From Vibrio nitrifigilis (GTDB lineage Bacteria; Pseudomonadota; Gammaproteobacteria; Enterobacterales; Vibrionaceae): 64,000 bases of DNA. A model generated the notes under the pieces. That model saw only the letters and a program-made list of their open reading frames with translations, did not search any database and was not told the origin of the DNA. The DNA is taken from the NCBI RefSeq assembly GCF_015686695.1, contig NZ_JADPMR010000004.1:372001-436000 (forward strand). Reading direction: 5' to 3'. Both the position numbers and the translations under genes were made by a program. Positions 16,113 to 25,633 of this stretch are shown here, piece after piece (within the stretch, counting starts at the first letter, position 1; each line of letters begins with the position of its first letter).

Positions 16113-17549
16113 ATGCGTATTGCTGTTGGAGGCATTCATATTGAATGCAGCACATACAACCCAGTGCTTACTTATCAGGATGAATTTCGAGTGACTGAAG
16201 GAGAGGCATTGCTTGAGCACCCAAGTTTTGCTTTTCTGAATGATTATCCGGCAGAGTTTATTCCAACGCTGCATGCGCGTGCCATTCCTGGTGGTCCCGT
16301 TGCTAAAGAAACCTATGACGAATTTAAGCGTCGATTTTTGGTGGGATTGAAAAAGGCGCTACCTGTCGATGGTGTTTATCTTGCAATGCATGGCGCTATG
16401 TATGTGGAAGGCATGGAAGATGCGGAAGCGGATTGGATTAGCGCGACTCGCGAGGTCGTAGGGCCGGATTGCTTAATTAGCGCAAGTTATGACTTACACG
16501 GCAACGTGTCGCAAACAATCATCGATCAAATCAATATGTACTCGGCTTATCGCACTGCACCGCATATTGATATTGAAGAAACCCAGCGTCGTTCTGTGGA
16601 TATGTTGGTTAAGAGTATTCAGACTGGCATAAAACCCAAACTGTACTGGTGCCCAGTCCCAGTCGTGTTGGCTGGCGAACAAACCAGTACGGAAGATGAA
16701 CCCGCAGGGCAACTCTATGCTCAGTTACCCGACATCGATAAGCTTGATGGTGTTTGGGATGCTTCGTTATTAGTCGGGTATGTTTGGGCTGATGAGCCAC
16801 GAGGCACTGCTTGTGCGGTGTTAACTGGCACAGATGAGGCGGTGCTTAAAGCGCAGGCTGAGAAACTGGCTTTAGATTATTGGCAAGCGCGCGACACGTT
16901 TGCTTTTGGGTGCCAAACCGGCACGGTTGAAGAGTGTGTACGCTGGGCAAAAGAGTCACAAACTCATCCCGTTGTCTTAGCGGATTCTGGAGATAACCCA
17001 ACCGGCGGCGGTGTCGGTGACCGTGGCGATGTATTAGCGGAACTTATCCAGCAAGATGCGCAAAATGTCGTAGTTGCAGGTATCGCTGATAAAGCGGCAA
17101 CCCAAGCTGCGTTTAAAGCAGGTGTGGGCGCTCAACTAGCCTTAACCATTGGTGCAAGTCTCGATCCGAAAGGGGGCTCTGCGACAGCTAACTTTACTGT
17201 GAAACGCTTGATTGATGCTACGGCTGAGACTGCGCCACAGGCAATTTTGAGCACAGGTGGCATCGATGTCGTAGTGTGTGAGCGTCGCCGTCCATATCAT
17301 AATTTGAGTGACTTTGAGTTATTGGGCATTAATGTAAAAGAAGTGGGTATTTTAGTTGTGAAGTCAGGTTATCTATCGCCAGACCTAGCACCACTTGCAA
17401 GCCCTAATTTAATGGCCTTATCGCAGGGAGTGGTCGATCAGTATGTCGAGCGTTTACCCAGACCACGCAAAAAAGTGCTGACGTTCCCATTTGATCGCGA
17501 GTTTGATTATACGCCGAAGGCGTTTGCTAGCCGCCAAAATGCATCTTAG
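16113..17549 (+). CDS. M81 family metallopeptidase (MlrC-like)
   Basis: A 478-residue cytoplasmic protein of the M81/MlrC family, named after the microcystin-degrading enzyme MlrC that cuts the linearised peptide. Family features are IAVGGIHIECSTYNP at the N-terminus (residues 3-17), VYLAMHGAMYVEGMEDAEADW near 88-108 and ISASYDLHGNVS near 125-136 with the Asp-His metal ligands. The second domain carries LADSGDNPTGGGVGDRGD near 288-305. No signal peptide is seen. It lies between the ROK regulator and the double ATPase of a peptide importer, so it probably processes an imported peptide or related compound inside the cell. The natural substrate is unknown. Confidence 0.88.
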   Translation: MRIAVGGIHIECSTYNPVLTYQDEFRVTEGEALLEHPSFAFLNDYPAEFIPTLHARAIPGGPVAKETYDEFKRRFLVGLKKALPVDGVYLAMHGAMYVEGMEDAEADWISATREVVGPDCLISASYDLHGNVSQTIIDQINMYSAYRTAPHIDIEETQRRSVDMLVKSIQTGIKPKLYWCPVPVVLAGEQTSTEDEPAGQLYAQLPDIDKLDGVWDASLLVGYVWADEPRGTACAVLTGTDEAVLKAQAEKLALDYWQARDTFAFGCQTGTVEECVRWAKESQTHPVVLADSGDNPTGGGVGDRGDVLAELIQQDAQNVVVAGIADKAATQAAFKAGVGAQLALTIGASLDPKGGSATANFTVKRLIDATAETAPQAILSTGGIDVVVCERRRPYHNLSDFELLGINVKEVGILVVKSGYLSPDLAPLASPNLMALSQGVVDQYVERLPRPRKKVLTFPFDREFDYTPKAFASRQNAS

Positions 17550-17622
17550 TTAAAAATAAATTCATACCATTAGAGCGGCGTAGCGGCCGCTTTTGATAGA
17601 GATTATGTTGTTGGAGAATCGT

Positions 17623-19440
17623 ATGCCAGGGCAGGCACCCGTACTTGAAGTCACAAATTTATCGACTCAGTTTCGTGATAAACATCGTTGGAAAACCGTG
17701 ATCGAAGATATTCACTTTTGTGTCTATCCTGGTGAAACCCTCGCGATAGTGGGTGAGTCCGGCTCAGGTAAGAGCGTGACGTCATTATCCATTATGCGTT
17801 TGTTGAATCCGCGGCAGAGTCGCATCTCGGGCAGTATAAAATTGTCTGGCCAAGAGCTAACGACATTGTCGGATAAAGCAATGCGGCAAATCCGTGCAAA
17901 CGATATTGCAATGATTTTCCAAGAGCCGATGACATCGCTTAACCCTGCTTTTACGGTGGGGGAGCAAATCGCTGAATTATTAAAAGTTCATCAACATTGC
18001 AGTCATAAAGAAGCGCGTGAGCAAACCATCGAATTACTCAATAAAGTCCGCATTCCTAATGCACAGCAACGGTTTGATGAATATCCGCATCAGTTTTCTG
18101 GCGGTATGCGCCAACGAGTAATGATTGCGATGGCTCTAGCGCTAAAGCCTAAGTTGCTGATTGCGGATGAGCCAACGACCGCTTTGGATGTCACCATCCA
18201 AGGGCAAATCTTGGATTTAATTAAAACCCTGCAACAAGAAGAGGGGATGGCGGTGCTGTTTATCACTCATGATATGGGGGTGGTTGCGGAAGTCGCTGAC
18301 CGTACTTTAGTTATGTTTCGTGGTCACCAAGTGGAAGAGAACACCACCGAGAAGCTGTTTGCTGAGCCTGAGCAATATTACACTCGCATGTTGCTTAATG
18401 CGGTCCCGAAACTGGGTGAAGTGGCCGATAGTCATGAACCGATTAAGTTTCCTCAATTAGAAGAGCAAAGTGGTGAACCGATTCATTACGCTCCGCAGCC
18501 AGCTCTTTTAGAGGGACAGTTGCCGTTACTTGAAGTGAAAAACTTAACTACGCGTTTTCCCATTCATGGCGGTTTTTGGTCACGCCAAACCGCAGCGGTA
18601 CATGCGGTTGAAGACATCAGTTTTTGTGTTTATCCCGGCGAAACGCTCTCTTTTGTTGGTGAGTCGGGATGTGGCAAGTCGACGACGGGCCGTTCATTAA
18701 TGCGTTTGGTAGAGCCAGACAGTGGCTACGTTGAATTTAATGGTTACGATGTTCGCTCGCTAAATAAAGCGGATTTACGCAAAATGCGCCGTGATATTCA
18801 GTTTATCTTCCAAGACCCATTTGCCAGTTTAAATCCGCGAATGACGGTGGAAGAAACCTTGATCGAACCACTTCTCGAACATGGATTGGTGACCAAATCG
18901 GAAGCGAAAAAGAAAGCCGCTGATCTAATTGAGCAAGTGGGTCTATCCGTTGACATGTTACGCCGTTATCCGCATGAGTTTTCAGGTGGTCAGCGCCAGC
19001 GGATCTCCATTGCTCGCGCATTAACGCTTGATCCGAAATTGATCATTGCCGATGAATCTGTGTCGGCGCTCGATGTGTCGGTTAAAGCTCAAGTTGTGAA
19101 TCTATTGATGGATTTGCAGCAGCAGCGCAATCTTGCGTATTTGTTTATTTCTCATGATATGGCGGTGGTCGAGCGAATTAGTCATCGTGTTGCTGTGATG
19201 TATTTGGGTGAAATTGTTGAAATTGGACCAAGACAAGCGGTGTTTAATTCACCGCAGCATCCCTACACCAAAAAGCTGTTACAAGCGGTGCCAGTGGCAG
19301 ACCCTAAACGACGTCACCTAAAACGAGAGCAAGAGATATCGGAGCTGAAAAGTCCTATTCGAGATTTGGATTATGTTGTGCCCAAACGGCATTATCAGCA
19401 AGTGGGAGAGGACCACTGGGTAATGGCATCCGCATCATGA
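17623..19440 (+). CDS. Dual-domain peptide ABC transporter ATPase (GsiA/DppDF fusion type)
   Basis: A 605-residue protein with two complete ATPase domains in one chain. The ATG at 17623 follows GGAGA and is preferred to the TTG at 17593 or ATG at 17605. Domain 1 has Walker A GESGSGKS, signature FSGGMRQRV and Walker B LLIADEPTTALD. Domain 2 has GESGCGKST, FSGGQRQRI and LIIADESVSALD; the Ser in place of Pro is usual for DppF-like halves. Each ends with an oligopeptide-transporter C-terminal region (HPYTKKLLQAVP). It powers the two permeases encoded at 11266-13046 on the other arm of the divergent locus. A short GC-rich hairpin (17574-17591) precedes the gene. Confidence 0.92.
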   Translation: MPGQAPVLEVTNLSTQFRDKHRWKTVIEDIHFCVYPGETLAIVGESGSGKSVTSLSIMRLLNPRQSRISGSIKLSGQELTTLSDKAMRQIRANDIAMIFQEPMTSLNPAFTVGEQIAELLKVHQHCSHKEAREQTIELLNKVRIPNAQQRFDEYPHQFSGGMRQRVMIAMALALKPKLLIADEPTTALDVTIQGQILDLIKTLQQEEGMAVLFITHDMGVVAEVADRTLVMFRGHQVEENTTEKLFAEPEQYYTRMLLNAVPKLGEVADSHEPIKFPQLEEQSGEPIHYAPQPALLEGQLPLLEVKNLTTRFPIHGGFWSRQTAAVHAVEDISFCVYPGETLSFVGESGCGKSTTGRSLMRLVEPDSGYVEFNGYDVRSLNKADLRKMRRDIQFIFQDPFASLNPRMTVEETLIEPLLEHGLVTKSEAKKKAADLIEQVGLSVDMLRRYPHEFSGGQRQRISIARALTLDPKLIIADESVSALDVSVKAQVVNLLMDLQQQRNLAYLFISHDMAVVERISHRVAVMYLGEIVEIGPRQAVFNSPQHPYTKKLLQAVPVADPKRRHLKREQEISELKSPIRDLDYVVPKRHYQQVGEDHWVMASAS

Positions 19441-19773
19441 ATATAGGCTAAAACTTATTGATTTAAATGTAATTAACCCAGCGTGTTTGTTGCAGATAGT
19501 TTAACTTCTGGAGCGAGATCAAGGTTTATTATTGTGGGCATGGTGGTCTTTGTGGGTTTTCGGTAGGGTTGCGACCGCGTTAGAAGAAGGTTTGCAACGA
19601 ATACTGTAATCGCTTTGATTATCATCAGCTCGCTTGCGATATCGGTGAAAGAGATGAGTCATGAGGCTCAAAATTTATACATGACGACTCTCTCTCACTC
19701 TGGCCTTCTGAAAACTGGCTAGAGGTTGGAAAACCAACCAATAAAAATATCGTAAAAAAAGAGATAACACCTC
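19441..19773. other. Intergenic stretch, no gene recognised
   Basis: About 330 bases between the ABC ATPase and a small helical-protein gene. No open frame of note, repeat or terminator was recognised. AAAAAGAGATAA before 19774 could serve as a weak ribosome site for the next gene. Confidence 0.4.
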
Positions 19774-20025
19774 ATGTTTAGTAGTTTAAAAAATAAAGCA
19801 AAATCACTTTCTGAAGATCTTAATAAAGCAGCAGATAAAGCGAATGAAAAACTTAGCCAAGGCGCTAAGTTTGTGGATGAACTTAAGAAAGACACCACAG
19901 AATTTGCCAATGATGTGAAAGGCAGTGTAGATAAAAAGACTGACGCTGCAATGAAGTCATTTAATGAGCAGAAAGATCAGCTTGGCAAAAACATCGACGA
20001 GCAGATCGAAAAAATCACCAAATAA
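19774..20025 (+). CDS. Small charged helical protein of unknown function
   Basis: An 83-residue protein that I do not recognise. It is almost wholly made of Lys, Asp, Glu, Ala, Asn and Ser with regularly spaced Leu, Phe and Val, so it should form one long amphipathic helix (SSLKNKAKSLSEDLNKAADK onward) with Val- and Phe-containing turns around FVDELKKDTTEFANDV. It has no Cys, no Pro, no signal peptide and no membrane segment. Composition resembles apolipophorin-like, LEA-like or YtxH-like stress proteins. It is a stand-alone gene with a very strong terminator, which suggests it may be highly expressed. Function unknown. Confidence 0.65.
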   Translation: MFSSLKNKAKSLSEDLNKAADKANEKLSQGAKFVDELKKDTTEFANDVKGSVDKKTDAAMKSFNEQKDQLGKNIDEQIEKITK

Positions 20026-20054
20026 TGTCGATGTGATAAGTTAATGGTTAAGCG

Positions 20055-20084
20055 AAAAAAACGAGCAATATTGCTCGTTTTTTT
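20055..20084. terminator. Bidirectional terminator, perfect 30-bp palindrome
   Basis: Seven A, then ACGAGCAAT-type stem, mirrored by ATTGCTCG and seven T. The inverted repeat spans 20055-20084 without mismatch. It serves the small gene ending at 20025 and, on the minus strand, the MFS gene ending at 20103. Confidence 0.85.
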
Positions 20085-20102
20085 ATGGCTAAATTTTACT
20101 AA

Positions 20103-21290
20103 TTAGTGGGAGTGGCTGTGAGTTCGGGCAGCATGCTGTTGGCGCATTTTTAATACCACTACGAAACCGACGGCGGCGAAGATGACGCAAAGAAAAAAGA
20201 TGTCTCGATAGCCATAATGGTTAGCGATAACGCCAGTAAATGGTCCCGTAACCCCGTAGGCGATATCTTGAAATGCAGAGTATGCACCTAATGCTGTGCC
20301 GCGACTTTGCGGTTCAACGCGGTCAACCACAATGATGCCTAACGATGGGAAAATCATGGAACAACCGGCTCCAGTTAATGCCGCGCCGATAAGTCCTAAA
20401 ATCGCATTAGGCGCAGCGCCTAACAGTGCTAAGCCAATCACTTCAACCACAAAGCAATATTTAGCGACCTCGACTCCGCCAATTCTATCGGGTAGCGATC
20501 CGACGGCAATACGAGTTAGAACAAACGAAATCCCAAACGCAGATAACGCAAAACCACTCATCGCCCAGTTTTGATGGTGAAAATACAGCACCACAAAGCT
20601 ACTGATCACAGCAAAGCCTGTGCCTTGTAAACCCAACGCTAACCCGGGCTGCCAGATTTTTCGAATCACAGTGGTAAATGGGGCACGTTTACCGGATTTA
20701 ATTGGCACAGCGGGCACACCAATAATAAAGACGGTGGCAATCACTGGCAGTAATAACGTCACAAGACCGACTGCGCCGAAACCGCCTGTTTGATACACCC
20801 ATAAGCCGATAGGCGCAGACGTAGCCAAAGCTCCATAGGTTGCCATGCCATTCCAAGACATCACTTTTCCTGAATGCGTTGCATCAACCAAACCAATGCC
20901 CCATGCAAGATTTCCGGTTAAAATAATGCTTTCACCAAAACCGAGTATGATCCGGCCAAGAATCAAAATCACAAAAGCGACGGCTGGCTGATAAGTGAAG
21001 GGCGTTGAGGCAAGATAGAGGAGCCCAGAGGCGGCACAACAGGCCATACCCAACCAAGTGGTTTGTCTTGCTCCAGATTGGTCGGCACGTTTACCAGCAA
21101 AGTTACGGGTTAAAAGGGTAGTAATAAATTGAGCACCGATAGCCAAACCGACAAAAAGGTTACTAAGTCCAAGCTGTTGCTGAACGTATAGAGCGATTGC
21201 AGGCAGCGCGAGCCCTATTGTCATATAGGAAAAATACATGCCGAGTACAATACGTAAAAGACGAGAGTCTTCTTTTGAAAGCGTGTTCAT
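20103..21290 (-). CDS. MFS transporter (YhhS/YfcJ-like)
   Basis: A 395-residue membrane protein with about 12 helices. The start is at 21290 (MNTLSKEDSRLLRIVLGMYF), behind GAGGAGAAGG; a longer frame to 21341 adds unlikely residues. MFS motif A is close to FAGKRADQSGARQTTW in loop 2-3, and the mid loop has GSLPDRIGGVEVAKY. It resembles the YhhS/YfcJ subgroup, thought to export arabinose or other small molecules. The tail is His-rich (HAARTHSHSH). It is monocistronic. Its substrate is not known. Confidence 0.85.
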   Translation of the reverse strand: MNTLSKEDSRLLRIVLGMYFSYMTIGLALPAIALYVQQQLGLSNLFVGLAIGAQFITTLLTRNFAGKRADQSGARQTTWLGMACCAASGLLYLASTPFTYQPAVAFVILILGRIILGFGESIILTGNLAWGIGLVDATHSGKVMSWNGMATYGALATSAPIGLWVYQTGGFGAVGLVTLLLPVIATVFIIGVPAVPIKSGKRAPFTTVIRKIWQPGLALGLQGTGFAVISSFVVLYFHHQNWAMSGFALSAFGISFVLTRIAVGSLPDRIGGVEVAKYCFVVEVIGLALLGAAPNAILGLIGAALTGAGCSMIFPSLGIIVVDRVEPQSRGTALGAYSAFQDIAYGVTGPFTGVIANHYGYRDIFFLCVIFAAVGFVVVLKMRQQHAARTHSHSH

Positions 21291-21655
21291 GGTGGCCTTC
21301 TCCTCATTGTTGTGATCGCTGTTAATCGTGCCAGTCCTCATTAGCCAAATGATGAATCACAAGGCAAACGTAACGAAACCTAGTGCGAGCATTAGGTTAA
21401 CGAGTGGCGTTAGCGAGCCTGTCCTGATAAGAGGCGAGCAATGAGGGCAAGGCTAGCACTTATTTAACAGTAGTTATGCAATCGATTGTACTCTTCATTA
21501 AACCTGTTAAGTTAATATAGTGTTATTAATTTATGTAAAAATATGAATATACCTTAATGGATTAGGTGCAGGATTCAGCACGGTCGCTAAGAGCACAGAC
21601 CAAGCTCGGCAACGGCAGTGTTGGGCATTTTAGTTCTACACGCCCTTTACTGTTT
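21291..21655. other. Intergenic stretch, promoter region only
   Basis: About 365 bases between the MFS gene start and the end of the EamA gene. No credible open frame or repeat was recognised. It must hold the MFS promoter, but no clear -35/-10 pair stands out. Confidence 0.35.
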
Positions 21656-22552
21656 TTAAACAGGGTGTGCATCGCGATGCTTCATTTGTCGGTGAAGCGT
21701 AAATCGATAGAACAATTGAGCACATAAGATCAATGAACAACCAGCGAGTTTGTTGGCTGGCAATTGTTCGCTGTACCAGTAGGCCGAAATTAATAAGGTG
21801 AATACTGGCTCCATAATCATGATGACGGCAGCATTGGTTGGTGACGTGTTCTTCTGTCCACGTAGTTGAATCCAAAAACGTAAGCTGGTGGCAATGACGA
21901 CACTGGCAACAAACCAACTCCAAGTTTCAGTCGAGAAGTGGCTTGGCCAGTGTTCCCAAATTCCGGAAATAATTAGTGAGGCTATACCGGTTACCGCCAG
22001 TTGGATCGACGTCAGTGGCGTGACGGGAACGCGTGCAGAAAAGTAGCTATTGAAGCGGAAATAGACCGCTTGAGTTAAAGCAGCGATTAAAAACCAGCCT
22101 TGCGAGGGAGAAAATGACGCGTTGTGATTGAAGGTCAGTAATCCGAGGCCACATATCGCAATCGGTAATGAACGCCAGTATGCACTTGAGGGCATTGTAC
22201 GGAGCCAAACAAGATCAAGCAGCGGGACGATGAGCATCGACAGGCTCATAATAAATGCACCATCGCCAAGGGTAGTGGCGGTGGCTACTGCGTACATCCA
22301 GAAATCGATTGATATTGCTTGGAGTAATCCCCCAATGAGCATGTAGCCCCATTGTTTGGATGTGATGCCTTTGAAGGCATGAAAGCCAAGACAAGCGATA
22401 ATAATGGCACCGGCAGTAAAACGCAGGCCAATAAAACCAAAAATAGGCATTTCAACGGTCGCTTCTTTGGAAAAAATCCAACCCCAACCGGCGATAAAAG
22501 TAGTCAATAAAAGAAGTAAATCGGCGCTTCGCTGCTGTTTCATATCGTTCAT
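21656..22552 (-). CDS. EamA/DMT family transporter
   Basis: A membrane protein of about 298 residues with ten predicted helices in two EamA repeats. The start is uncertain: ATG codons at 22612, 22570, 22552 and 22543 are in frame without a strong ribosome site; 22552 (MNDMKQQRSADLLLLL) leaves the usual short tail before helix 1. Typical family text is GFIGLRFTAGAIIIACLGFHAF in helices 2-3 and NAAVIMIMEPVFTLLISAYW near the end. It probably exports a small metabolite. It is a single gene; the iol cluster begins downstream of its start region. Confidence 0.8.
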   Translation of the reverse strand: MNDMKQQRSADLLLLLTTFIAGWGWIFSKEATVEMPIFGFIGLRFTAGAIIIACLGFHAFKGITSKQWGYMLIGGLLQAISIDFWMYAVATATTLGDGAFIMSLSMLIVPLLDLVWLRTMPSSAYWRSLPIAICGLGLLTFNHNASFSPSQGWFLIAALTQAVYFRFNSYFSARVPVTPLTSIQLAVTGIASLIISGIWEHWPSHFSTETWSWFVASVVIATSLRFWIQLRGQKNTSPTNAAVIMIMEPVFTLLISAYWYSEQLPANKLAGCSLILCAQLFYRFTLHRQMKHRDAHPV

Positions 22553-22625
22553 GCTTAAGTTAATTTGCATCAATGATGATGGTTTCACATCGACAAATCT
22601 GTGATGGTTCATTAATGCTTAAGAG

Positions 22626-22663
22626 AATAAAAAGAAAGTGGCCTTCCCAAAGGAAAGCCACCT
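22626..22663 (-). terminator. Terminator after iolH
   Basis: On the minus strand AAGGTGGCTTTCC pairs with GGAAGGCCACTTT, with one bulged base, and is followed by the T-rich CTTTTTATTC. It lies about 50 bases after the iolH stop. Confidence 0.65.
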
Positions 22664-22713
22664 TAGTTGTGCGTTATCTCAAGAGTTGGGAGTGATGAGA
22701 TGCGCACCTCACA

Positions 22714-23595
22714 TCAGAGCAAAAGCTCACGTTCAATTCGTTCGCGCGTTTCTATTGCTTGGACATCCATTTTTTCAGGGAAACCAAATAGAGCCGCTGC
22801 CACAATAGGGTCTCCACCGACTTTAAATTTGCGTTGAGCAAAACCGGTATCGCGTAGACCTTGGAAAATACCATCGAAGTCGACTTCACCTTCACCCATA
22901 CCAACGTGTTGGTGGATCGTTGCGTCCACACCCGGTGGGTTAACAATGTAGCGGTTTGGTTTCGTGTGATTGTAGGTATCGCCAATCAACACATGAGAAA
23001 GGTCCTGACCACAGTATTCGATCATAGAGCGAACATCGCCTTTACCTTTATCATAGAAGAAAGTGTGTGGTGAGCTGTACAGATAAGTGACGTTATCACT
23101 GCGCAGTGATTGTACAAGATCAACGGTTTCGTTGTTTAGTTCACAGAAATCGTAAGGGTGTGATTGGATTTCGATACGAATACCTTCGCGTTCGACGATT
23201 GGAAGAATTTCTTCCATGGATTTGTACCACATCTCTTCACAGATTTTTGGTTGATTAGGATCGCCCGATAGTTCGGTATTGATGACTTCAACGCCCATCT
23301 CAACGGCGATTTCAATCATACGTTTCCAGTTTTTCACTGCCGCTTGGCGACGAGCTTCATCTGGACCAGACCAACGATACACCACAATAAACGATGAGAT
23401 TTCTACGCCAGTTTCACGTAGCGCACGTTTATATTCATTCATGATGTCACGGCCCGCTTTAGGGTGACGGTAGAATGGGTTGATCTGTGGGTGAGGAGAT
23501 TGTTCGATGTATTTGTAGCCCCAGTCTGCGACTTTGTGCACCATTTGGGTGATGCCCAATGGGCGAATAACATCGACGTCGAAAGCAATTTTCAT
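22714..23595 (-). CDS. iolH: IolH-like sugar phosphate isomerase/epimerase (TIM barrel)
   Basis: A 293-residue xylose-isomerase-like TIM barrel. The N-terminus MKIAFDVDVIRPLG and the stretch KYIEQSPHPQINPFYRHPKAG closely follow Bacillus-type IolH, a member of the inositol-catabolic gene set whose exact reaction is unsettled. Metal-binding barrel positions are seen as Glu in NTELSGDP (near 110), IEIQSHPYDF (near 148-157) and HVLIGDTYNH (near 203-212). It lies downstream of iolD on the same strand, with about 95 bases between. It differs from IolE (inosose dehydratase), which is not in the window; a stand-in role for IolE or an inositol-isomer epimerase is possible. Confidence 0.8.
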   Translation of the reverse strand: MKIAFDVDVIRPLGITQMVHKVADWGYKYIEQSPHPQINPFYRHPKAGRDIMNEYKRALRETGVEISSFIVVYRWSGPDEARRQAAVKNWKRMIEIAVEMGVEVINTELSGDPNQPKICEEMWYKSMEEILPIVEREGIRIEIQSHPYDFCELNNETVDLVQSLRSDNVTYLYSSPHTFFYDKGKGDVRSMIEYCGQDLSHVLIGDTYNHTKPNRYIVNPPGVDATIHQHVGMGEGEVDFDGIFQGLRDTGFAQRKFKVGGDPIVAAALFGFPEKMDVQAIETRERIERELLL

Positions 23596-23692
23596 TTTGA
23601 ACCGCTCCTTTACGTAGGGTAGGAATTAAGGGGGCTTACGGCCCCTCTTAGTTAGTAATATCGATAGGTCTTATCAACTAATCCGTTCAGGC

Positions 23693-25633
23693 TTAGTACT
23701 GTCTTGATTGACTGACTTTTTCGTTGATCACTTTAGTGATTTCATTAATACGGTCACTTTCTGATACTTGAGCGACACCGACACGCCAGAAGCTAAAGTA
23801 TTTATGCACCATGGTTTTTGGTAGAACTTTTACATCAATCACGGTTGAGCAATCTTGTTTTACTGCGTCATCTAGCGCGGCTTTAAGTTGTTCTACAGTA
23901 GTCACCCGGTAGGTTTTACAGCCATAGCCTTCACCAATTTTGGCAAAATCCATTGGGACAAAACCACCGTCTAAACGGTCTGCACGTTGGTCACGGAAGC
24001 GGAATTCTGTGTAGAAACTGTCCATACCGTGTTCCATTTGCAGGTTGTTGATACAACCATTGGTCATGTTATCGAATACGATGACGTTGATCTTTTGGCG
24101 TTCTTGAATCGAGGTGACCAACTCAGAATGAAGCATCATAAATGCGCCATCCCCTACCAATGTGAATACTTCTTTTTCTGGGTTGGCCAATTTGACCCCT
24201 AAAGAAGCATTGACCTCGTAACCCATACAAGAGTAACCATATTCAACGTGGTAACTGTTTGGACTACGAGTCTTCCAAATACGTTGTAAATCGCCAGGTA
24301 AGCTACCTGAAGCACCAACAATCACTGAATTCTCTGGGATTAAATCATTCACCATGCCTAATGCGCGGGTTTGGGTAAGCACTGAATCAGTTAAGGCCTG
24401 GAACTCTTTAAATACTTGTTCACGTGGTAAGTGGTCATCAATTTCAGGAACAAACTCTTTTTCATTAAATTCAACAGCGTATAAACGTTGACGTTCTTTA
24501 ATGTACTCATTTTGCACGGATTGAATTTCATCAGCCCAACCGCCGCGATAACCTGTGGTATTCAGTTTGTCGCCAAGAGCGGTTAGTGCTTGTTTTGCAT
24601 CGGCAACCACTTGTACACCATCCAACTTGAAGGCATCAAAGCGGCTAACGTTAATGTTGACGTATTTGACGTCTGGGTTTTGGAAAATCCATTTTGAAGA
24701 TGTAGTGAAGTCGGTATAACGAGTACCCACCCCGATAATCAAATCCGCTTCTTTAGCCAGTGTATTCGCTGCCAGACAGCCAGTTTCACCGATACCACCC
24801 ACGTTATAAGGGTGTTCTGAAACTAATGTCCCTTTACCAGCTTGAGTTTCAGCAAATGGAATCGCAAATTTTTCGCTAAATTGGCTAAGAATGTCGCCAG
24901 CTTGTGCGTATTTCAAACCGCCACCACAAATCAACAGAGGTTTTTTCGCTGCGCTAATCAGTTCAACAGCATCTTGCAACGATTCTTCTGTCGCGATTTG
25001 ACGTTCAATACGGTGAACGCGTTTAGTAAAGAAGTAATCAGGGTAATCGTACGCTTCACCTTGCACATCTTGTGGTAGAGCAATAGTGACTGCGCCTGTG
25101 TCTGCAGGATCGGTCAATACACGCATCGCGTTGATACAAGCTGTCATTAACTGTTCTGGACGAGTCACACGATCCCAGTATTTACATACCGGTTTGAAGG
25201 CATCATTAGTACTGATACTCAAATCATGAGGTTGTTCTACTTGTTGTAAAACGGGATCTGGTTGGCGAGTTGCGTAAGTATCACCAGGTAGTAGCAATAA
25301 TGGGATGTGGTTAGCAGTTGCAGTTGCTGCAGCTGTTACCATGTTGGCAGCACCAGGACCAATAGAGGAAGTACACGCATAAATTTGTTGACGTAAAGAC
25401 TGTTTTGCAAAACCGATGGCAGCATGTGCCATACCTTGTTCGTTACGTCCTTGGTGGATTTCCAAATCCCCTGCATTTTGTTCTAAGGCTTGGCCGAGTC
25501 CCAACACGTTTCCGTGCCCGAAGATACCAAAAATGCCTTTAACGAATTTAATTTCTTGTCCATCAACACTGACGTACTGATTGTCCAGAAATTTTACTAA
25601 GGCTTGAGCCACTGTGAGTCGAATTGTTTTCAT
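23693..25633 (-). CDS. iolD: 3D-(3,5/4)-trihydroxycyclohexane-1,2-dione hydrolase (IolD)
   Basis: A 646-residue thiamine-diphosphate enzyme that opens the ring of the diketone intermediate of myo-inositol breakdown to 5-deoxy-glucuronate. The TPP N-terminal domain starts with TVAQALVKFLDNQYV and has the catalytic Glu environment HQGRNEQGMAHAAIGFAKQ (about residues 59-77). The ThDP-binding motif GDGAFMMLHSELVTSIQ with NMTNGCINN follows near residues 488-523. Length fits IolD. It is divergent from iolC, with a shared 336-bp control region, and iolH follows it. Confidence 0.93.
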   Translation of the reverse strand: MKTIRLTVAQALVKFLDNQYVSVDGQEIKFVKGIFGIFGHGNVLGLGQALEQNAGDLEIHQGRNEQGMAHAAIGFAKQSLRQQIYACTSSIGPGAANMVTAAATATANHIPLLLLPGDTYATRQPDPVLQQVEQPHDLSISTNDAFKPVCKYWDRVTRPEQLMTACINAMRVLTDPADTGAVTIALPQDVQGEAYDYPDYFFTKRVHRIERQIATEESLQDAVELISAAKKPLLICGGGLKYAQAGDILSQFSEKFAIPFAETQAGKGTLVSEHPYNVGGIGETGCLAANTLAKEADLIIGVGTRYTDFTTSSKWIFQNPDVKYVNINVSRFDAFKLDGVQVVADAKQALTALGDKLNTTGYRGGWADEIQSVQNEYIKERQRLYAVEFNEKEFVPEIDDHLPREQVFKEFQALTDSVLTQTRALGMVNDLIPENSVIVGASGSLPGDLQRIWKTRSPNSYHVEYGYSCMGYEVNASLGVKLANPEKEVFTLVGDGAFMMLHSELVTSIQERQKINVIVFDNMTNGCINNLQMEHGMDSFYTEFRFRDQRADRLDGGFVPMDFAKIGEGYGCKTYRVTTVEQLKAALDDAVKQDCSTVIDVKVLPKTMVHKYFSFWRVGVAQVSESDRINEITKVINEKVSQSRQY

